Of a stretch of 64,000 nucleotides of DNA, positions 42,611-51,731 are shown piece after piece. The notes beneath the pieces are model-generated. The model was not told the DNA's origin. It did not search any database and was given only the letters and a program-made list of their open reading frames with translations. A program made the translations under genes and the position numbers. The first letter of the stretch is position 1; each line of letters opens with the position of its first letter. Source of the DNA: an uncultured Sphingomonadaceae bacterium (GTDB lineage Bacteria > Pseudomonadota > Alphaproteobacteria > Sphingomonadales > Sphingomonadaceae); contig CANMBD010000001.1 in the NCBI GenBank assembly GCA_947495985.1, positions 248,001 to 312,000 on the forward strand. Reading direction: 5' to 3'.

Positions 42611-45600
42611 ATGATAAAGTTACGTAACATATTAAAATGTTCAACCGTACTAGTGGCGGCAACCAGTATCCCGGCTCTGGCTCAAGAGGTGCCGGACACG
42701 GAACAGGCTGAGGCAAGCGCAAGTGACGATCTGATTGTTGTTACGGGGTCACGTATCGAACGGCGAGCAGAAGAATCGTCCATCCCGCTACAAGTATTCA
42801 GCGCTGATGATATTGAAGAAACAGGCAAGACGGATCTCGCGGAAATCATTACGCAGCTTCCTGGTGTAGGTGATGGCGTTTCGGTTCAGAACAGTAACAA
42901 CTCTATCCAAAATAATGGCCTTTCCACGATCAGCTTGCGGCGGTTGGGCGACAACAGAACACTTGTTTTGATTAACGGTAAGCGGGCTGTGTCCAACTCG
43001 GGCAATGGTGATCGCGTTAGCCTTGGCACTATTCCAGCAGGCTTCGTAAAGCGTGCCGAAATCACAACCGGCGGTGCATCCGCGATTTATGGTTCTGACG
43101 CTATCGCAGGTGTTGCGAACTTCATTCTCGAAGATTCTTTTGAAGGTATCGATCTCGATGTCCGCTTTTCGGCTCCCGATGCAAGCGGCGGCGAAGAGCT
43201 GCGCCTCGAAGGTCTCTACGGCACCAGATTTGCCGATGACCGTGGTTATATTCTGCTCGGTGCAAGCTATCGAGATGAAGATGAGATTTTGATCGATTCC
43301 AGTCGTCCTTTAGCTGCGGCTGCGCTGGAATTTGATGATCCAGCTGATGCTTCCGGGGATTCTTTCGCTAATGAGGTAAATGCGCCAGGCTGTGATCCGG
43401 ATAATACTGACCGCCATTGTATTTTGCCTTCATTCGATTCCGACCTTCCAGGTGGCGTTTTTGAGGGTGATGCCTGGTTTAGAGATGGTCAGTGGTTTAA
43501 TGACGTAGCGCGCGATGATCCTAGTGGTTTTGGTCGTCTGCCCGCTGATCGAGAGCCGGGACAGGATTTCCTGGGAGACTTCGATGGTATCAATGATCGT
43601 TTGGGGCAGTCCCTGCGCTCGAAACGCGAAATACTTAATCTTGGCTTTCATGGGAAATATGAGTTCTCCGATGTGGTTACCGCATCGCTGACCGCACTCT
43701 ATTCCGATGTAGACACCGTTAGTCGCAATGGCATCGAAGATGCCGGCAGTGGAGAATCTTACGGTATTTTAAATGGTGTGCCTGATGTGTTCAATGTTCG
43801 CCGAATGGCTTCGGACCATCCATTCATCCCGCCGGAAGTTGAGGTTACGAGAAGCGGTACGGTCTCGTGGATAAGATCCTTTCCGGAAGTCGGCGAAGAG
43901 CAACGAATCAACAGCCGTGAAACGATCCGCTTAATGGGTGATCTCGATGGTCAGTTGACGGATGCAATCAGATGGAACGCCTTCGCGACCTACGGCGAAT
44001 GGAAGCAACGGGCAATTAATGTGGGCGAGATCAATCTTCAGAATGTAGATTTTGCTCTGGACATCGAAGATAATGGTGCGGGTGGTTTTCAATGCGCCGA
44101 TGCAACCGCCCGTCAAAATGGTTGTGTGCCGTTAAATCTTTTTGGAGAAGGAAGTGTATCTCCCGAAGCCGCAGAATATATCAGCTACACGGGTGACGCT
44201 TCGCAAAAACGAACCCAGTTTACGGCTGGTGGGTCAATCAATGGTGATCTTTTCTCTATAAACGACCGCAATGTGAAATTTGCTGCCGGTGTTGAGTATC
44301 GCCGGGAAACGCAAAGCACGAGAGGCGACCGTGATGGTGATTTGGTCGGCGGCGTCGATGGTGATCCGACAACCAATGATGTCTTCGTTACGACCCACTC
44401 TACTTTTCCAAGCATCACGGCAAATTATGACGTTGTAGAAGGTTTTGTGGAAATTGATGTACCGTTGTTTGAAACCGTAAATGTCAGTGGTGCCGCTCGC
44501 ATCGCCGAATATTCTACCGTCGGAACGATTTTCAGCCTGAATGCCGGACTTGTTTGGCAGATGAATGATGATCTAAGATTCCGTACACAATTTTCGCGAT
44601 CTCAGCGGGCGCCGAACATTACCGAGTTTTTCTCGCCAGCGCGGCCTGACGGCGATGATCTTCAAGACCCTTGTGAAGGTTTGAATCCAGATGGAACCGG
44701 CATTTCAGCACCGTCAAGTCCGGGTGGAGAGAATGCAAACCTTGCTACCATTGCACAAAACTGTCTGGCTGAGGCCGGGATTCAGGCCTATTTTGCGGAT
44801 CCCGACAATCAGGATGCAGCCGGTGTGCCCGACGCTTTTGATGCGCCAGGTGCTACGCAAGGTCCAAATGCCGGTAACCAGAGTCTTCAGGAAGAAACCG
44901 CAAACACATTTACTGCCGGTTTTGTCCTCACCCCGTCGGCTATTCCAAACTTTACCTTTGTCGCCGACTACTACCGGATCAGCATAAAAGACGCGATCGG
45001 TTCGATCAGTACGCAAAACACAGTAGATCTTTGCTATGCTGCGGATGATTTTCCGAACAACAGATTCTGTGATGTCATTACCAGAAACGCCTTGGACGGT
45101 AGTGTTGATCAGGTTATTAACTTTCAGGAAAATCTGAACAACGAATTGGTCGAAGGTATTGATGCGACGATGCGGTGGAGCCGTATTGAACTGCCGGTTA
45201 TTCCCGGCCGTTTCGATATCGACTTCCGCTATTCCCACTATTTCAAGGATCAAACGACGTTCACCGGTATTGGCGGCGTAACGGTGTTGGATACTCCATT
45301 GGGAGAAATCGACAATGGTGAAGACGAACTTCGCTTGCGCCTAGGTTATCGGAACGGTGGTTTCCGAATGACTTACACGCTCAACTATGAAGCGGGTGGT
45401 ATAGACAGTAATGACGCTGCAAATCCTGACGACGATCGCTTCTTCCGCGTGAGTGACGAAACTTTTCATGATGTTTACGCACGCTATCGTTTCGGTCCGG
45501 ATGATCGTTATACAATCTATGGCGGCGTGAATAATATTTTCAACAATTTTGGTCCGCTCATTCCAACGGGCACTGATTCAGGCAGCAGTCTCAACATCAC

Positions 45601-45661
45601 GAACGACGTGAATGATGCCGTTGGCCGTGAGTTTTTCCTCGGTGCAAGCGTTCGCTTCTAG
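42611..45661 (+). CDS. Large TonB-dependent outer-membrane receptor
   Basis: The 1016-residue receptor has a signal peptide (MIKLRNILKCSTVLVAATSIPALA), TonB box region DDLIVVTGSRIERRAEESSIPL, a plug with GLSTISLRRLGDNRTLVLINGKR and RAEITTGGASAIYGSDAIAGVANFI, and a large barrel with an aromatic C-terminus (FFLGASVRF). This long plug type with LINGKR and GGASAIYGSDA is common in sphingomonads for peptide or glycan uptake (family knowledge). ATG 42611 follows a GAGGGGG sequence. Control by the adjacent LysR is likely. Confidence 0.93.
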   Translation: MIKLRNILKCSTVLVAATSIPALAQEVPDTEQAEASASDDLIVVTGSRIERRAEESSIPLQVFSADDIEETGKTDLAEIITQLPGVGDGVSVQNSNNSIQNNGLSTISLRRLGDNRTLVLINGKRAVSNSGNGDRVSLGTIPAGFVKRAEITTGGASAIYGSDAIAGVANFILEDSFEGIDLDVRFSAPDASGGEELRLEGLYGTRFADDRGYILLGASYRDEDEILIDSSRPLAAAALEFDDPADASGDSFANEVNAPGCDPDNTDRHCILPSFDSDLPGGVFEGDAWFRDGQWFNDVARDDPSGFGRLPADREPGQDFLGDFDGINDRLGQSLRSKREILNLGFHGKYEFSDVVTASLTALYSDVDTVSRNGIEDAGSGESYGILNGVPDVFNVRRMASDHPFIPPEVEVTRSGTVSWIRSFPEVGEEQRINSRETIRLMGDLDGQLTDAIRWNAFATYGEWKQRAINVGEINLQNVDFALDIEDNGAGGFQCADATARQNGCVPLNLFGEGSVSPEAAEYISYTGDASQKRTQFTAGGSINGDLFSINDRNVKFAAGVEYRRETQSTRGDRDGDLVGGVDGDPTTNDVFVTTHSTFPSITANYDVVEGFVEIDVPLFETVNVSGAARIAEYSTVGTIFSLNAGLVWQMNDDLRFRTQFSRSQRAPNITEFFSPARPDGDDLQDPCEGLNPDGTGISAPSSPGGENANLATIAQNCLAEAGIQAYFADPDNQDAAGVPDAFDAPGATQGPNAGNQSLQEETANTFTAGFVLTPSAIPNFTFVADYYRISIKDAIGSISTQNTVDLCYAADDFPNNRFCDVITRNALDGSVDQVINFQENLNNELVEGIDATMRWSRIELPVIPGRFDIDFRYSHYFKDQTTFTGIGGVTVLDTPLGEIDNGEDELRLRLGYRNGGFRMTYTLNYEAGGIDSNDAANPDDDRFFRVSDETFHDVYARYRFGPDDRYTIYGGVNNIFNNFGPLIPTGTDSGSSLNITNDVNDAVGREFFLGASVRF

Positions 45662-45710
45662 GATCGAAACGAAATAGACCGGCCGTCTGCGGGGGCGATC
45701 ATGGCCGGAC

Positions 45711-45750
45711 ATGACCTCCAAGTCTTATCCTTTAGGGGCTTGGAGGTCAT
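45711..45750 (+). terminator. 12-base perfect inverted repeat after the receptor gene
   Basis: ATGACCTCCAAG (45711-45722) and CTTGGAGGTCAT (45739-45750) pair perfectly across a 16-base loop; the T run is weak (AAATTT). It may be a terminator of the receptor transcript or a structure that limits readthrough to the hydrolase gene 14 bases later. Confidence 0.6.
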
Positions 45751-45764
45751 AAATTTAATCAAGA

Positions 45765-46742
45765 ATGGGTATGCCGATGAACATCCGATATCTTGCAGTG
45801 TTCAGCAGTTTGGTCTTCATATCCGGCGGCTACGTCTCTGCTTTTGCCAATGCCGCGCCGACTGACAGTAAAGCTACTGAGCGACCAGCCGAGCACCGTT
45901 TTCACAGCGTCACCTCAACCGGAACGTCGGAGATCCTTGCGCTGAAATCCGGAGAGATTAACCGGTTTGTCTTCACAAAGTGGGCGGGCCCCGATTTGCC
46001 GGTTTGGGTATATTTGCCCGATGGTATTGATTTGTCGCGTGCGCCTGTCCTGTTCATGATGCACGGCAACCAGCGCGATCCCCACCGCTATCTCAGGGAA
46101 TGGCGAGAGCCTGCTCAGGAAAATGGCCTGATTGTTGTTGCGCCGGAATTTTCTCAGCGGGATTTTCCAAAATCCGCGGGCTATAATCTCGGCAATGTCT
46201 TCCGGAAAGAAACCGAAGGACGGCAAGATGAATCCATCTGGTCCTTCAGCGCCATTGAACCGATTTTCGATCGTGTAAAACAGGCTGTTGGAAGCCAGCA
46301 GACGCAATATAGTATTTACGGTCACTCGGCCGGCGCACAATTTGTGCACCGGTATCTTTATTATAAACCCGATGCGCCGGTGAAACAGTATATCGCCGCC
46401 AATGCAGGCTGGTACACGCGGCCCGATGTGGCAGAAGTATATCCTTATGGACTGGCGGGGGCTGGTATCTCTGAAGAGATGGTAAGGGCGGCGTTGAGCA
46501 AAAACGTCCTGCTGCTGCTGGGTGACAAGGACAATGATCCCAATCATAAAAGCCTGCGACGGAGCCCAGAAGCCATGAAGCAGGGACCGCATCGTTTTGC
46601 TCGCGGTCTATCTTACCATGAATTCGGCAAACAGAAGGCCGATGAATATGCCTTGCCCTTTGGTTGGAGGGTTAAGGTTGTTCCCGGTGTTGCTCATTCC
46701 AACGGTTTGATGGCAAAGGCCGCTGCCCCTTCTGTGAACTAG
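45765..46742 (+). CDS. Exported alpha/beta hydrolase
   Basis: The 325-residue protein has a signal peptide (ending AFANA, about 30) and an alpha/beta-hydrolase domain with GHSAGAQF as nucleophile elbow, HGNQRDPHRY as oxyanion region, LLLGDKDNDPNH and VPGVAHSN for Asp and His. The three in-frame ATGs (45765, 45771, 45777) leave the start uncertain. It is close to polyhydroxybutyrate depolymerase/esterase-like and feruloyl-esterase-like enzymes. It lies downstream of the receptor and may process its cargo. Confidence 0.85.
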   Translation: MGMPMNIRYLAVFSSLVFISGGYVSAFANAAPTDSKATERPAEHRFHSVTSTGTSEILALKSGEINRFVFTKWAGPDLPVWVYLPDGIDLSRAPVLFMMHGNQRDPHRYLREWREPAQENGLIVVAPEFSQRDFPKSAGYNLGNVFRKETEGRQDESIWSFSAIEPIFDRVKQAVGSQQTQYSIYGHSAGAQFVHRYLYYKPDAPVKQYIAANAGWYTRPDVAEVYPYGLAGAGISEEMVRAALSKNVLLLLGDKDNDPNHKSLRRSPEAMKQGPHRFARGLSYHEFGKQKADEYALPFGWRVKVVPGVAHSNGLMAKAAAPSVN

Positions 46743-46807
46743 GCTTCCAAATCGTTTATAAGATGTAGAGACCGGTCTAAGCTTTCCCTGCGTAGTGACC
46801 GGTCATA

Positions 46808-47710
46808 CTAGGAGCGCGGTCGTCCCTGTCGATAGGTACCGAGCAGGCGGACTTCGTTGCAGTGGAAATGCAATTCTTCCAGAGCCCGGTCAACTGCCGG
46901 GTCACCAGGACCGCCTTCGATATCAGCGTAGAATTTCGAGGCTGAGAAACTGCCACCTTCCTGATAGCTTTCCAGTTTTGTCATGTTGACACCATTGGTC
47001 GCGAAGCCGCCCATCGCCTTGTAGAGTGCGGCGGGGATGTTTTTTACTTCAAAGATGAAGGTGGTCATGAGTTGAAAATCATCAGGACCATTGCTCTCTG
47101 GCATTACAGCATCAGAGGCGAGCAGGACAAAGCGTGTCATGTTATGATCTTCATCCTCTATCGCATTGGCAATAGGTTGCAGGCCGTAAATCTCTGCAGC
47201 GAGCGGCGGAGCAATCGCGGCGGCTTGAGGATCCTCTTGTTGGGCGACGTAGGCTGCGGCTGCCGCAGTATCTGCGTAGGCGACGGGGATAATGTCACGG
47301 GCGCGCAGATAGTGGCGGCATTGACCCAATGCTTGCGGATGACTCATTGCTGTTTTGATCTTTGCGTCTTCGGATTTTGCCATCAGGCAGTGACGAATCC
47401 GCATGAAGTGCTCCGCAACAATATGAAGACCCGATTCGGGCAGCAGGAAATGGATGTCAGCAACTCTTCCATGGAGACTGTTCTCAATAGGGATTATTGC
47501 GGACCCGGCTATGCCTTGCTTCACCGCATCAAGTGCATCTTCAAATGAGAAACAGGGCAGAGGCAAGCAATCCGGGGCATATTCCATGGCCGCCAGATGG
47601 GAATTGGCACCTGGTGCACCTTGAAACGCGATCGTCTTGGCGGGAGCCTCTGCTGCTGTTGCGGTCATTTTATCGACCATGGCCAAGGCGTTGCGCGGGA
47701 AGCTGTTCAT
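46808..47710 (-). CDS. pheA: Prephenate dehydratase
   Basis: PheA turns prephenate into phenylpyruvate for phenylalanine synthesis. The 300-residue product (ATG 47710) has the catalytic domain (IAFQGAPGANSHLAA, IIPIENSLHGRVADIHFLLP and HNMTRFVLL) and an ACT regulatory domain with the phenylalanine-binding part LESYQEGGSFSASKFYAD. It is monofunctional (no chorismate mutase). The frame stays open upstream to 48235, but the extra part is not conserved. It is divergent from the cytochrome c gene. Confidence 0.94.
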   Translation of the reverse strand: MNSFPRNALAMVDKMTATAAEAPAKTIAFQGAPGANSHLAAMEYAPDCLPLPCFSFEDALDAVKQGIAGSAIIPIENSLHGRVADIHFLLPESGLHIVAEHFMRIRHCLMAKSEDAKIKTAMSHPQALGQCRHYLRARDIIPVAYADTAAAAAYVAQQEDPQAAAIAPPLAAEIYGLQPIANAIEDEDHNMTRFVLLASDAVMPESNGPDDFQLMTTFIFEVKNIPAALYKAMGGFATNGVNMTKLESYQEGGSFSASKFYADIEGGPGDPAVDRALEELHFHCNEVRLLGTYRQGRPRS

Positions 47711-47930
47711 GACGCTATCATTTCCTGTTTTATGCACCCGTTTGTCAAAGGTCGCGATTGCCGCACAAAATGCGTCTGCGCAAGACCTGATCGCACTTGG
47801 CGAAACTGGCGCAACAATATTAGCATCTATACGTGTAATTGAGGTCTTGCTTTGAACCGGCGGTCTTATTAGAGAAAGCCCAAAGTTTTGACAGGCTGCT
47901 CCTGTCGGTAACGCAGGGATTTTAGACAAG

Positions 47931-48572
47931 ATGGACAATAACAACACCATTGCTGGCTGGGTATTGGCAGGCGGAATTGCAGCGCTTGGTTTTTCGATCC
48001 TGAGCGGCAAATATTTCCACGCTGACAAGAATGAGCGCCCGGAAACGATGGGTTTCGTAATTGAAGGTGTAGAATCGTCAGACGGCGGTGCGGAAGAAGT
48101 GCCGATGAGCATGATGCTCGCCAAAGCCGACGTTGCAGCGGGTGAGGCCGTATTCAGGAAATGTGTTGCCTGCCACACAATCAATGAAGGCGGTGCCAAT
48201 GGCATTGGGCCAAATTTGTGGAACTCGTTCGGCAAATCGCACGGCCATGTTGCCGGTTTTGCCTATAGCGATGCCCTTGCGTCGGTCGAAGGCAACTGGA
48301 ACTTCGACAATATGAATGCGTGGCTGATTTCCCCGCGTAAATACGCACCAGGCACGAAAATGACCTTTGCCGGTCTCAGCAAGCCTGAAGATCGCGCCAA
48401 TGTCATCGCCTACATGAATGCACAAGGCTCAAACCTGCCTTATCCTGAGCCACCTGCCGCCGAAGAAGCGCCAGCAGAGGGTGAAGCTGTCGCCGAGGCC
48501 GAAGCTGATGCTGCAGCAACCGAAGTGGCAGAAGAAACCGTGGCGGCGGACGAAGCAGCTGCTACGGAATAA
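47931..48572 (+). CDS. Membrane-anchored cytochrome c (CycM-like)
   Basis: CycM-type cytochrome c carries electrons between the bc1 complex and oxidases. The 213-residue product has an N-terminal anchor helix (IAGWVLAGGIAALGFSILSG), a single heme site CVACHT near residue 80, axial Met in GTKMTFAG, and a Glu/Ala-rich low-complexity C-terminal tail of about 45 residues that has no heme role. GGGATTTTAGACAAG precedes the ATG. The gap to pheA is a 220-base divergent promoter region. Confidence 0.9.
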   Translation: MDNNNTIAGWVLAGGIAALGFSILSGKYFHADKNERPETMGFVIEGVESSDGGAEEVPMSMMLAKADVAAGEAVFRKCVACHTINEGGANGIGPNLWNSFGKSHGHVAGFAYSDALASVEGNWNFDNMNAWLISPRKYAPGTKMTFAGLSKPEDRANVIAYMNAQGSNLPYPEPPAAEEAPAEGEAVAEAEADAAATEVAEETVAADEAAATE

Positions 48573-48601
48573 GCCTTTGCAAATAAGTTTTCTGTGAGCG
48601 A

Positions 48602-49471
48602 CTAGCCGCAGTCGAGATTGTAGAAGTCCTGGATAATCTGCCAGGCTTCATCAGCTGTTTCGACAAACTGGAATAGGTCGAGGTCTTTGGCGCTAATCGT
48701 GCCTTCTTCGGCCAAAGCGTCAAAATTAATCACCCGATGCCAGAAATCCTTACCAAACAGGATGATGGGCAAGGGCTCCATCTTGCCAGTCTGAACGAGT
48801 GTTAGCAGCTCGAAAAACTCGTCAAATGTTCCGAACCCGCCAGGGAATACCGCAACGGCTCTGGCGCGTAGCAGGAAGTGCATCTTGCGCAGCGCGAAAT
48901 AGTGGAACTGGAAACTGAGAGACGGAGTCACATACTCATTCGGTGCCTGCTCGTGCGGTAGGACGATGTTAAGGCCAATGGATTCCTTGCCTGCATCCTG
49001 CGCACCGCGATTGGCTGCCTCCATGATCGAAGGACCACCACCGGAGCAGACAACAAAGTCCCGTTTGCCATTTTCCTCAATGCCGCAGTCACTGGCCAGC
49101 TGTCCCAGCCTGCGCGCTTCATCATAATATTTCGATTTTTCTTTCAGCCGCTGGGCGGTTTTTAGCGAGGCCTCATCTTTGGCCGCCTCAACCAGAGCAT
49201 CAGCCTTGCTGGGTTCGGGGATGCGCGCGGAACCATACATGACCAGCGTCGAGCCGATACCGGCCTCATCGAGCAGCATTTCGGGCTTGAGTAGTTCCAA
49301 CTGGAACCGAACGGGGCGCAATTCCTCGCGCAGCAGGAAGTCGTTATCCTGGAAAGCGAGTGTATAGGCGGGGTCTTCGGTCTGGGGGGTGCTTAGGGCC
49401 TGTTGCTTGGCGAAATCTGCTTCTTGTTTTGCACGATAGAAGCGGCGGTCGTGTAAATCTTTATTTGTCAT
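48602..49471 (-). CDS. LOG-family Rossmann-fold protein (TIGR00730-like)
   Basis: LOG proteins release cytokinin-type bases from nucleotide 5'-monophosphates; bacterial ones also degrade AMP. The 289-residue protein has the nucleotide-binding GSARIPEP and CSGGGPSIMEAANRGAQ and the catalytic PGGFGTFDEFFE, close to the PGGxGTxxE motif. The first 60 residues form an extra N-terminal region. It is convergent with the cytochrome gene. A real substrate cannot be named. Confidence 0.88.
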   Translation of the reverse strand: MTNKDLHDRRFYRAKQEADFAKQQALSTPQTEDPAYTLAFQDNDFLLREELRPVRFQLELLKPEMLLDEAGIGSTLVMYGSARIPEPSKADALVEAAKDEASLKTAQRLKEKSKYYDEARRLGQLASDCGIEENGKRDFVVCSGGGPSIMEAANRGAQDAGKESIGLNIVLPHEQAPNEYVTPSLSFQFHYFALRKMHFLLRARAVAVFPGGFGTFDEFFELLTLVQTGKMEPLPIILFGKDFWHRVINFDALAEEGTISAKDLDLFQFVETADEAWQIIQDFYNLDCG

Positions 49472-49538
49472 AGCTCTGCCCTAGAGCATAGCAATGTGAC
49501 TTGCCAATGAACTTAATGGTTTATCGAAAAATATCAGT

Positions 49539-50201
49539 TTAGCGGCAATAGCCGTTACCGCCCATGTCGAAATGGAAATGATCAGAATGTGCGGCATTGA
49601 AATCGGGACTCAGCACGGTCCCGAAGCGCCGGCATGCGCTTTTGTGGATTGCGCGCAAGAACTTCTTCTCCTGTCGTCCGTTGTTCCAGTTTTTGGTGAG
49701 CGTAATGCGCCGACCATCGGCTAAGACAAAGCCCGATACATCAATGGCATTGGCGCGGCCATGCTCGGACAGGCGATTGGATCCGGCCACGCGGCGGCAG
49801 CTATAACTGCCCATAGTTTCGATTCTGACCAGCTCGCTGCCCAAATATTGGCGTGCCGCACGTCTGACTGCATATTCGGTCCATGCGGCAAATTTGTTCG
49901 CCAGCTCACATCGCACCGGACCGAGGTTTGAAACTTCGGTGTCGCGGCCCACATCCAGCATGGTGATCGCATCTATTTGACTGCATCCGCCGGAGAAATT
50001 CTGATTGGGTAGGGGAGAAAAGCGGACGCCGGCATTACGCAGTTGGCCGTAGCATTGACGGGCGCTGGGGCTCGGATCAATCTTTACACCGCTGGAAGGT
50101 CTCTTGCTGTTTGGGATGCCGCAAGCACCGAGCGCCAATGACAGCGTCCCTAAAGCGAAGAAATTACGCATGGCGGAGATTTTTCGGCGAGTATTTTCCA
50201 T
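49539..50201 (-). CDS. Extensin-like (ExtC-type) exported lipoprotein
   Basis: The 220-residue product has a signal with lipobox LGACG (Cys near 27, ATG 50201; alternative ATG at 50171 gives a shorter signal) and an extensin-like C-terminal domain with cysteines in ARQCYGQL, GGCSQI, VRCEL, YSCRR, SACRRFG and GYCR, plus the family motif RLSEHGRANAIDVSGF and HSDHFHFDMG (metal-ligand-like His/Asp). Peptidoglycan-related metallopeptidase activity is likely. It is divergent from serC. Confidence 0.85.
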   Translation of the reverse strand: MENTRRKISAMRNFFALGTLSLALGACGIPNSKRPSSGVKIDPSPSARQCYGQLRNAGVRFSPLPNQNFSGGCSQIDAITMLDVGRDTEVSNLGPVRCELANKFAAWTEYAVRRAARQYLGSELVRIETMGSYSCRRVAGSNRLSEHGRANAIDVSGFVLADGRRITLTKNWNNGRQEKKFLRAIHKSACRRFGTVLSPDFNAAHSDHFHFDMGGNGYCR

Positions 50202-50374
50202 AAAAAGCGCTTGACGGGGCGTTCCTAAATCTCAGCTGAAGATTAAGACTTATAACCCGTTTTAAGCCGAATGGGATGATGTTTGCGACAAACGGACTGA
50301 AATAATTTCTGGATCACCAGGCGGAACTGTTTTCATCAAGCCAATGTCGAAGATCGCAATATTGCTGCTTGACT

Positions 50375-50450
50375 TGCTGCGCCGCAACATACATTGCGGC
50401 GACGGGCCACGCGGTCCCAACGCCGCGCGAGCTCTCTGTAAGGAGAAGCA
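50375..50450 (+). ncRNA. Candidate serC leader RNA with mutually exclusive stems
   Basis: CGCCGCAA (50380-50387) pairs with TTGCGGCG (50394-50401), and the same GCGGCG (50396-50401) can instead pair with CGCCGC (50421-50426) around a small GGGCC/GGTCC hairpin (404-417). A third TCTC/GAGA pairing covers the AAGGAG of serC. The layout resembles the alphaproteobacterial serC RNA motif (recalled from comparative surveys), upstream of serC; the ligand is unknown. Confidence 0.5.
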
Positions 50451-50454
50451 TGAA

Positions 50455-51624
50455 ATGACAGATACTACCGTTCCGACGCCTGAATTGCGTCCAAATTGCC
50501 CGAATTTTTCTTCGGGCCCAACCGCCAAATTTCCTGGCTGGTCTCTCGATAAACTCAACACTATTGCCATGGGGCGCTCACATCGTTCTGCGACTGGTAA
50601 AGGCCGGCTGAAATATGCCATTGACCTGAGCCGCGAGCTGCTTGGTATCCCAGACGATTATCTCATCGGGATTGTCCCTGCGTCCGATACCGGCGCGGTC
50701 GAACTGGCGATGTGGAATATGCTCGGCGCGCGTCCGGTGACGGTCGCGGCTTGGGAAAGCTTTGGCAATGTCTGGATCCAGGACGCTGTGAAGCAACTCA
50801 AGCCAGCCGACTTGACGGTCCTCGAAGCGGATTATGGCGAGATTCCAGACCTTACCCAGATCGACAAGGGTGATGATATTGTCTTCACCTGGAATGGTAC
50901 GACATCAGGCGCCAAAATTCCGAACACCGACTGGATTGCCGACGACCGCGATGGCGTGACCATCAACGATGCAACCAGCGCGGTGTTCGCGCAGCCTATG
51001 GACTGGGCGAAACTCGATGCCACTACCTATAGCTGGCAGAAAGTCATGGGATCGGAAGCCGGTCACGGCATGCTGATCCTCAGCCCGCGAGCAATTGAAC
51101 GGATTGAAGCCTATAGCCCTAGCTGGCCTCTGCCGAAAATCTTCCGCGTGAAGAAGGGCGATAAATTGAACCGCTCTATCTTCGAAGGCGCGACGATTAA
51201 TACGCCGTCTTTGCTGGCCACCGAAGATTATATCGCGTCGCTTGAATGGGCCAAATCTATTGGTGGTTTGCCGGAATTGCATGCCAGAGCCGATCGCAAT
51301 GCCAAGCTTGTCCATGACTGGATAGAAGTGACACCATGGCTCCGCAATATGGTCAGCGATCCTGCGAAATGGACCAATACCGGCGTTTGCATGATGTTCC
51401 AGGGTGATTGGTATGATGGTCTGAATGACGATCAAAAAGCTGCCGTGCCCAAGAAGATCGCCGGCCTGCTCGAAGAGATGAATATCGGCTATGACTTTAA
51501 CGGATACCGGGATGCGCCACCAAGTTTGCGTATCTGGTGCGGTTCGACCGTTGAAGAAGAAGATGTTCGCCGCCTGCTGCCCTGGATTGAATGGGCTTAT
51601 GCGCAGGTCAAAGCCGAGATTTAA
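50455..51624 (+). CDS. serC: Phosphoserine aminotransferase
   Basis: SerC converts 3-phosphohydroxypyruvate to phosphoserine, with glutamate and PLP. The 389-residue product (ATG 50455 behind AAGGAG) fits the longer alphaproteobacterial/archaeal SerC type. The PLP-lysine lies in TTYSWQKVMGSEAGHGM. RPNCPNFSSGPTAK opens the family. SerA follows at about 107 bases (with a palindromic repeat between), so serine synthesis genes are adjacent and probably co-transcribed from the serC leader. Confidence 0.95.
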   Translation: MTDTTVPTPELRPNCPNFSSGPTAKFPGWSLDKLNTIAMGRSHRSATGKGRLKYAIDLSRELLGIPDDYLIGIVPASDTGAVELAMWNMLGARPVTVAAWESFGNVWIQDAVKQLKPADLTVLEADYGEIPDLTQIDKGDDIVFTWNGTTSGAKIPNTDWIADDRDGVTINDATSAVFAQPMDWAKLDATTYSWQKVMGSEAGHGMLILSPRAIERIEAYSPSWPLPKIFRVKKGDKLNRSIFEGATINTPSLLATEDYIASLEWAKSIGGLPELHARADRNAKLVHDWIEVTPWLRNMVSDPAKWTNTGVCMMFQGDWYDGLNDDQKAAVPKKIAGLLEEMNIGYDFNGYRDAPPSLRIWCGSTVEEEDVRRLLPWIEWAYAQVKAEI

Positions 51625-51631
51625 TTTATCG

Positions 51632-51710
51632 CGTCATTCCAGCGGAAGCCGGAGTCTCCTCGCACAATAGCGTTACAATTATAGAGATTCCCGCTTTTGC
51701 CTGGGTGACG
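51632..51710. repeat. Inverted pair of short palindromic repeat units between serC and serA
   Basis: CGTCA (51632-51636) and TGACG (51706-51710) end an imperfect 27-base inverted repeat (left half CGTCATTCCAGCGGAAG, right half ending GGGTGACG). It resembles dispersed hairpin elements with CGTCATTCC starts common in alphaproteobacterial genomes. It lies in the transcript between the two serine genes. Confidence 0.5.
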
Positions 51711-51731
51711 AAAATCAAAAAGAGATTTTCT

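Noticed and set aside
46769..46805. Two 10-base palindromes (AGACCGGTCT and TGACCGGTCA) between convergent genes
   Set aside because: Probably a weak bidirectional terminator; ACCGGT is a common 6-base palindrome, so the pair alone is not strong evidence.
47711..48235. Extended 475-residue reading of prephenate dehydratase
   Set aside because: The first 175 residues are not conserved and run opposite the cytochrome c gene; ATG 47710 gives normal length.
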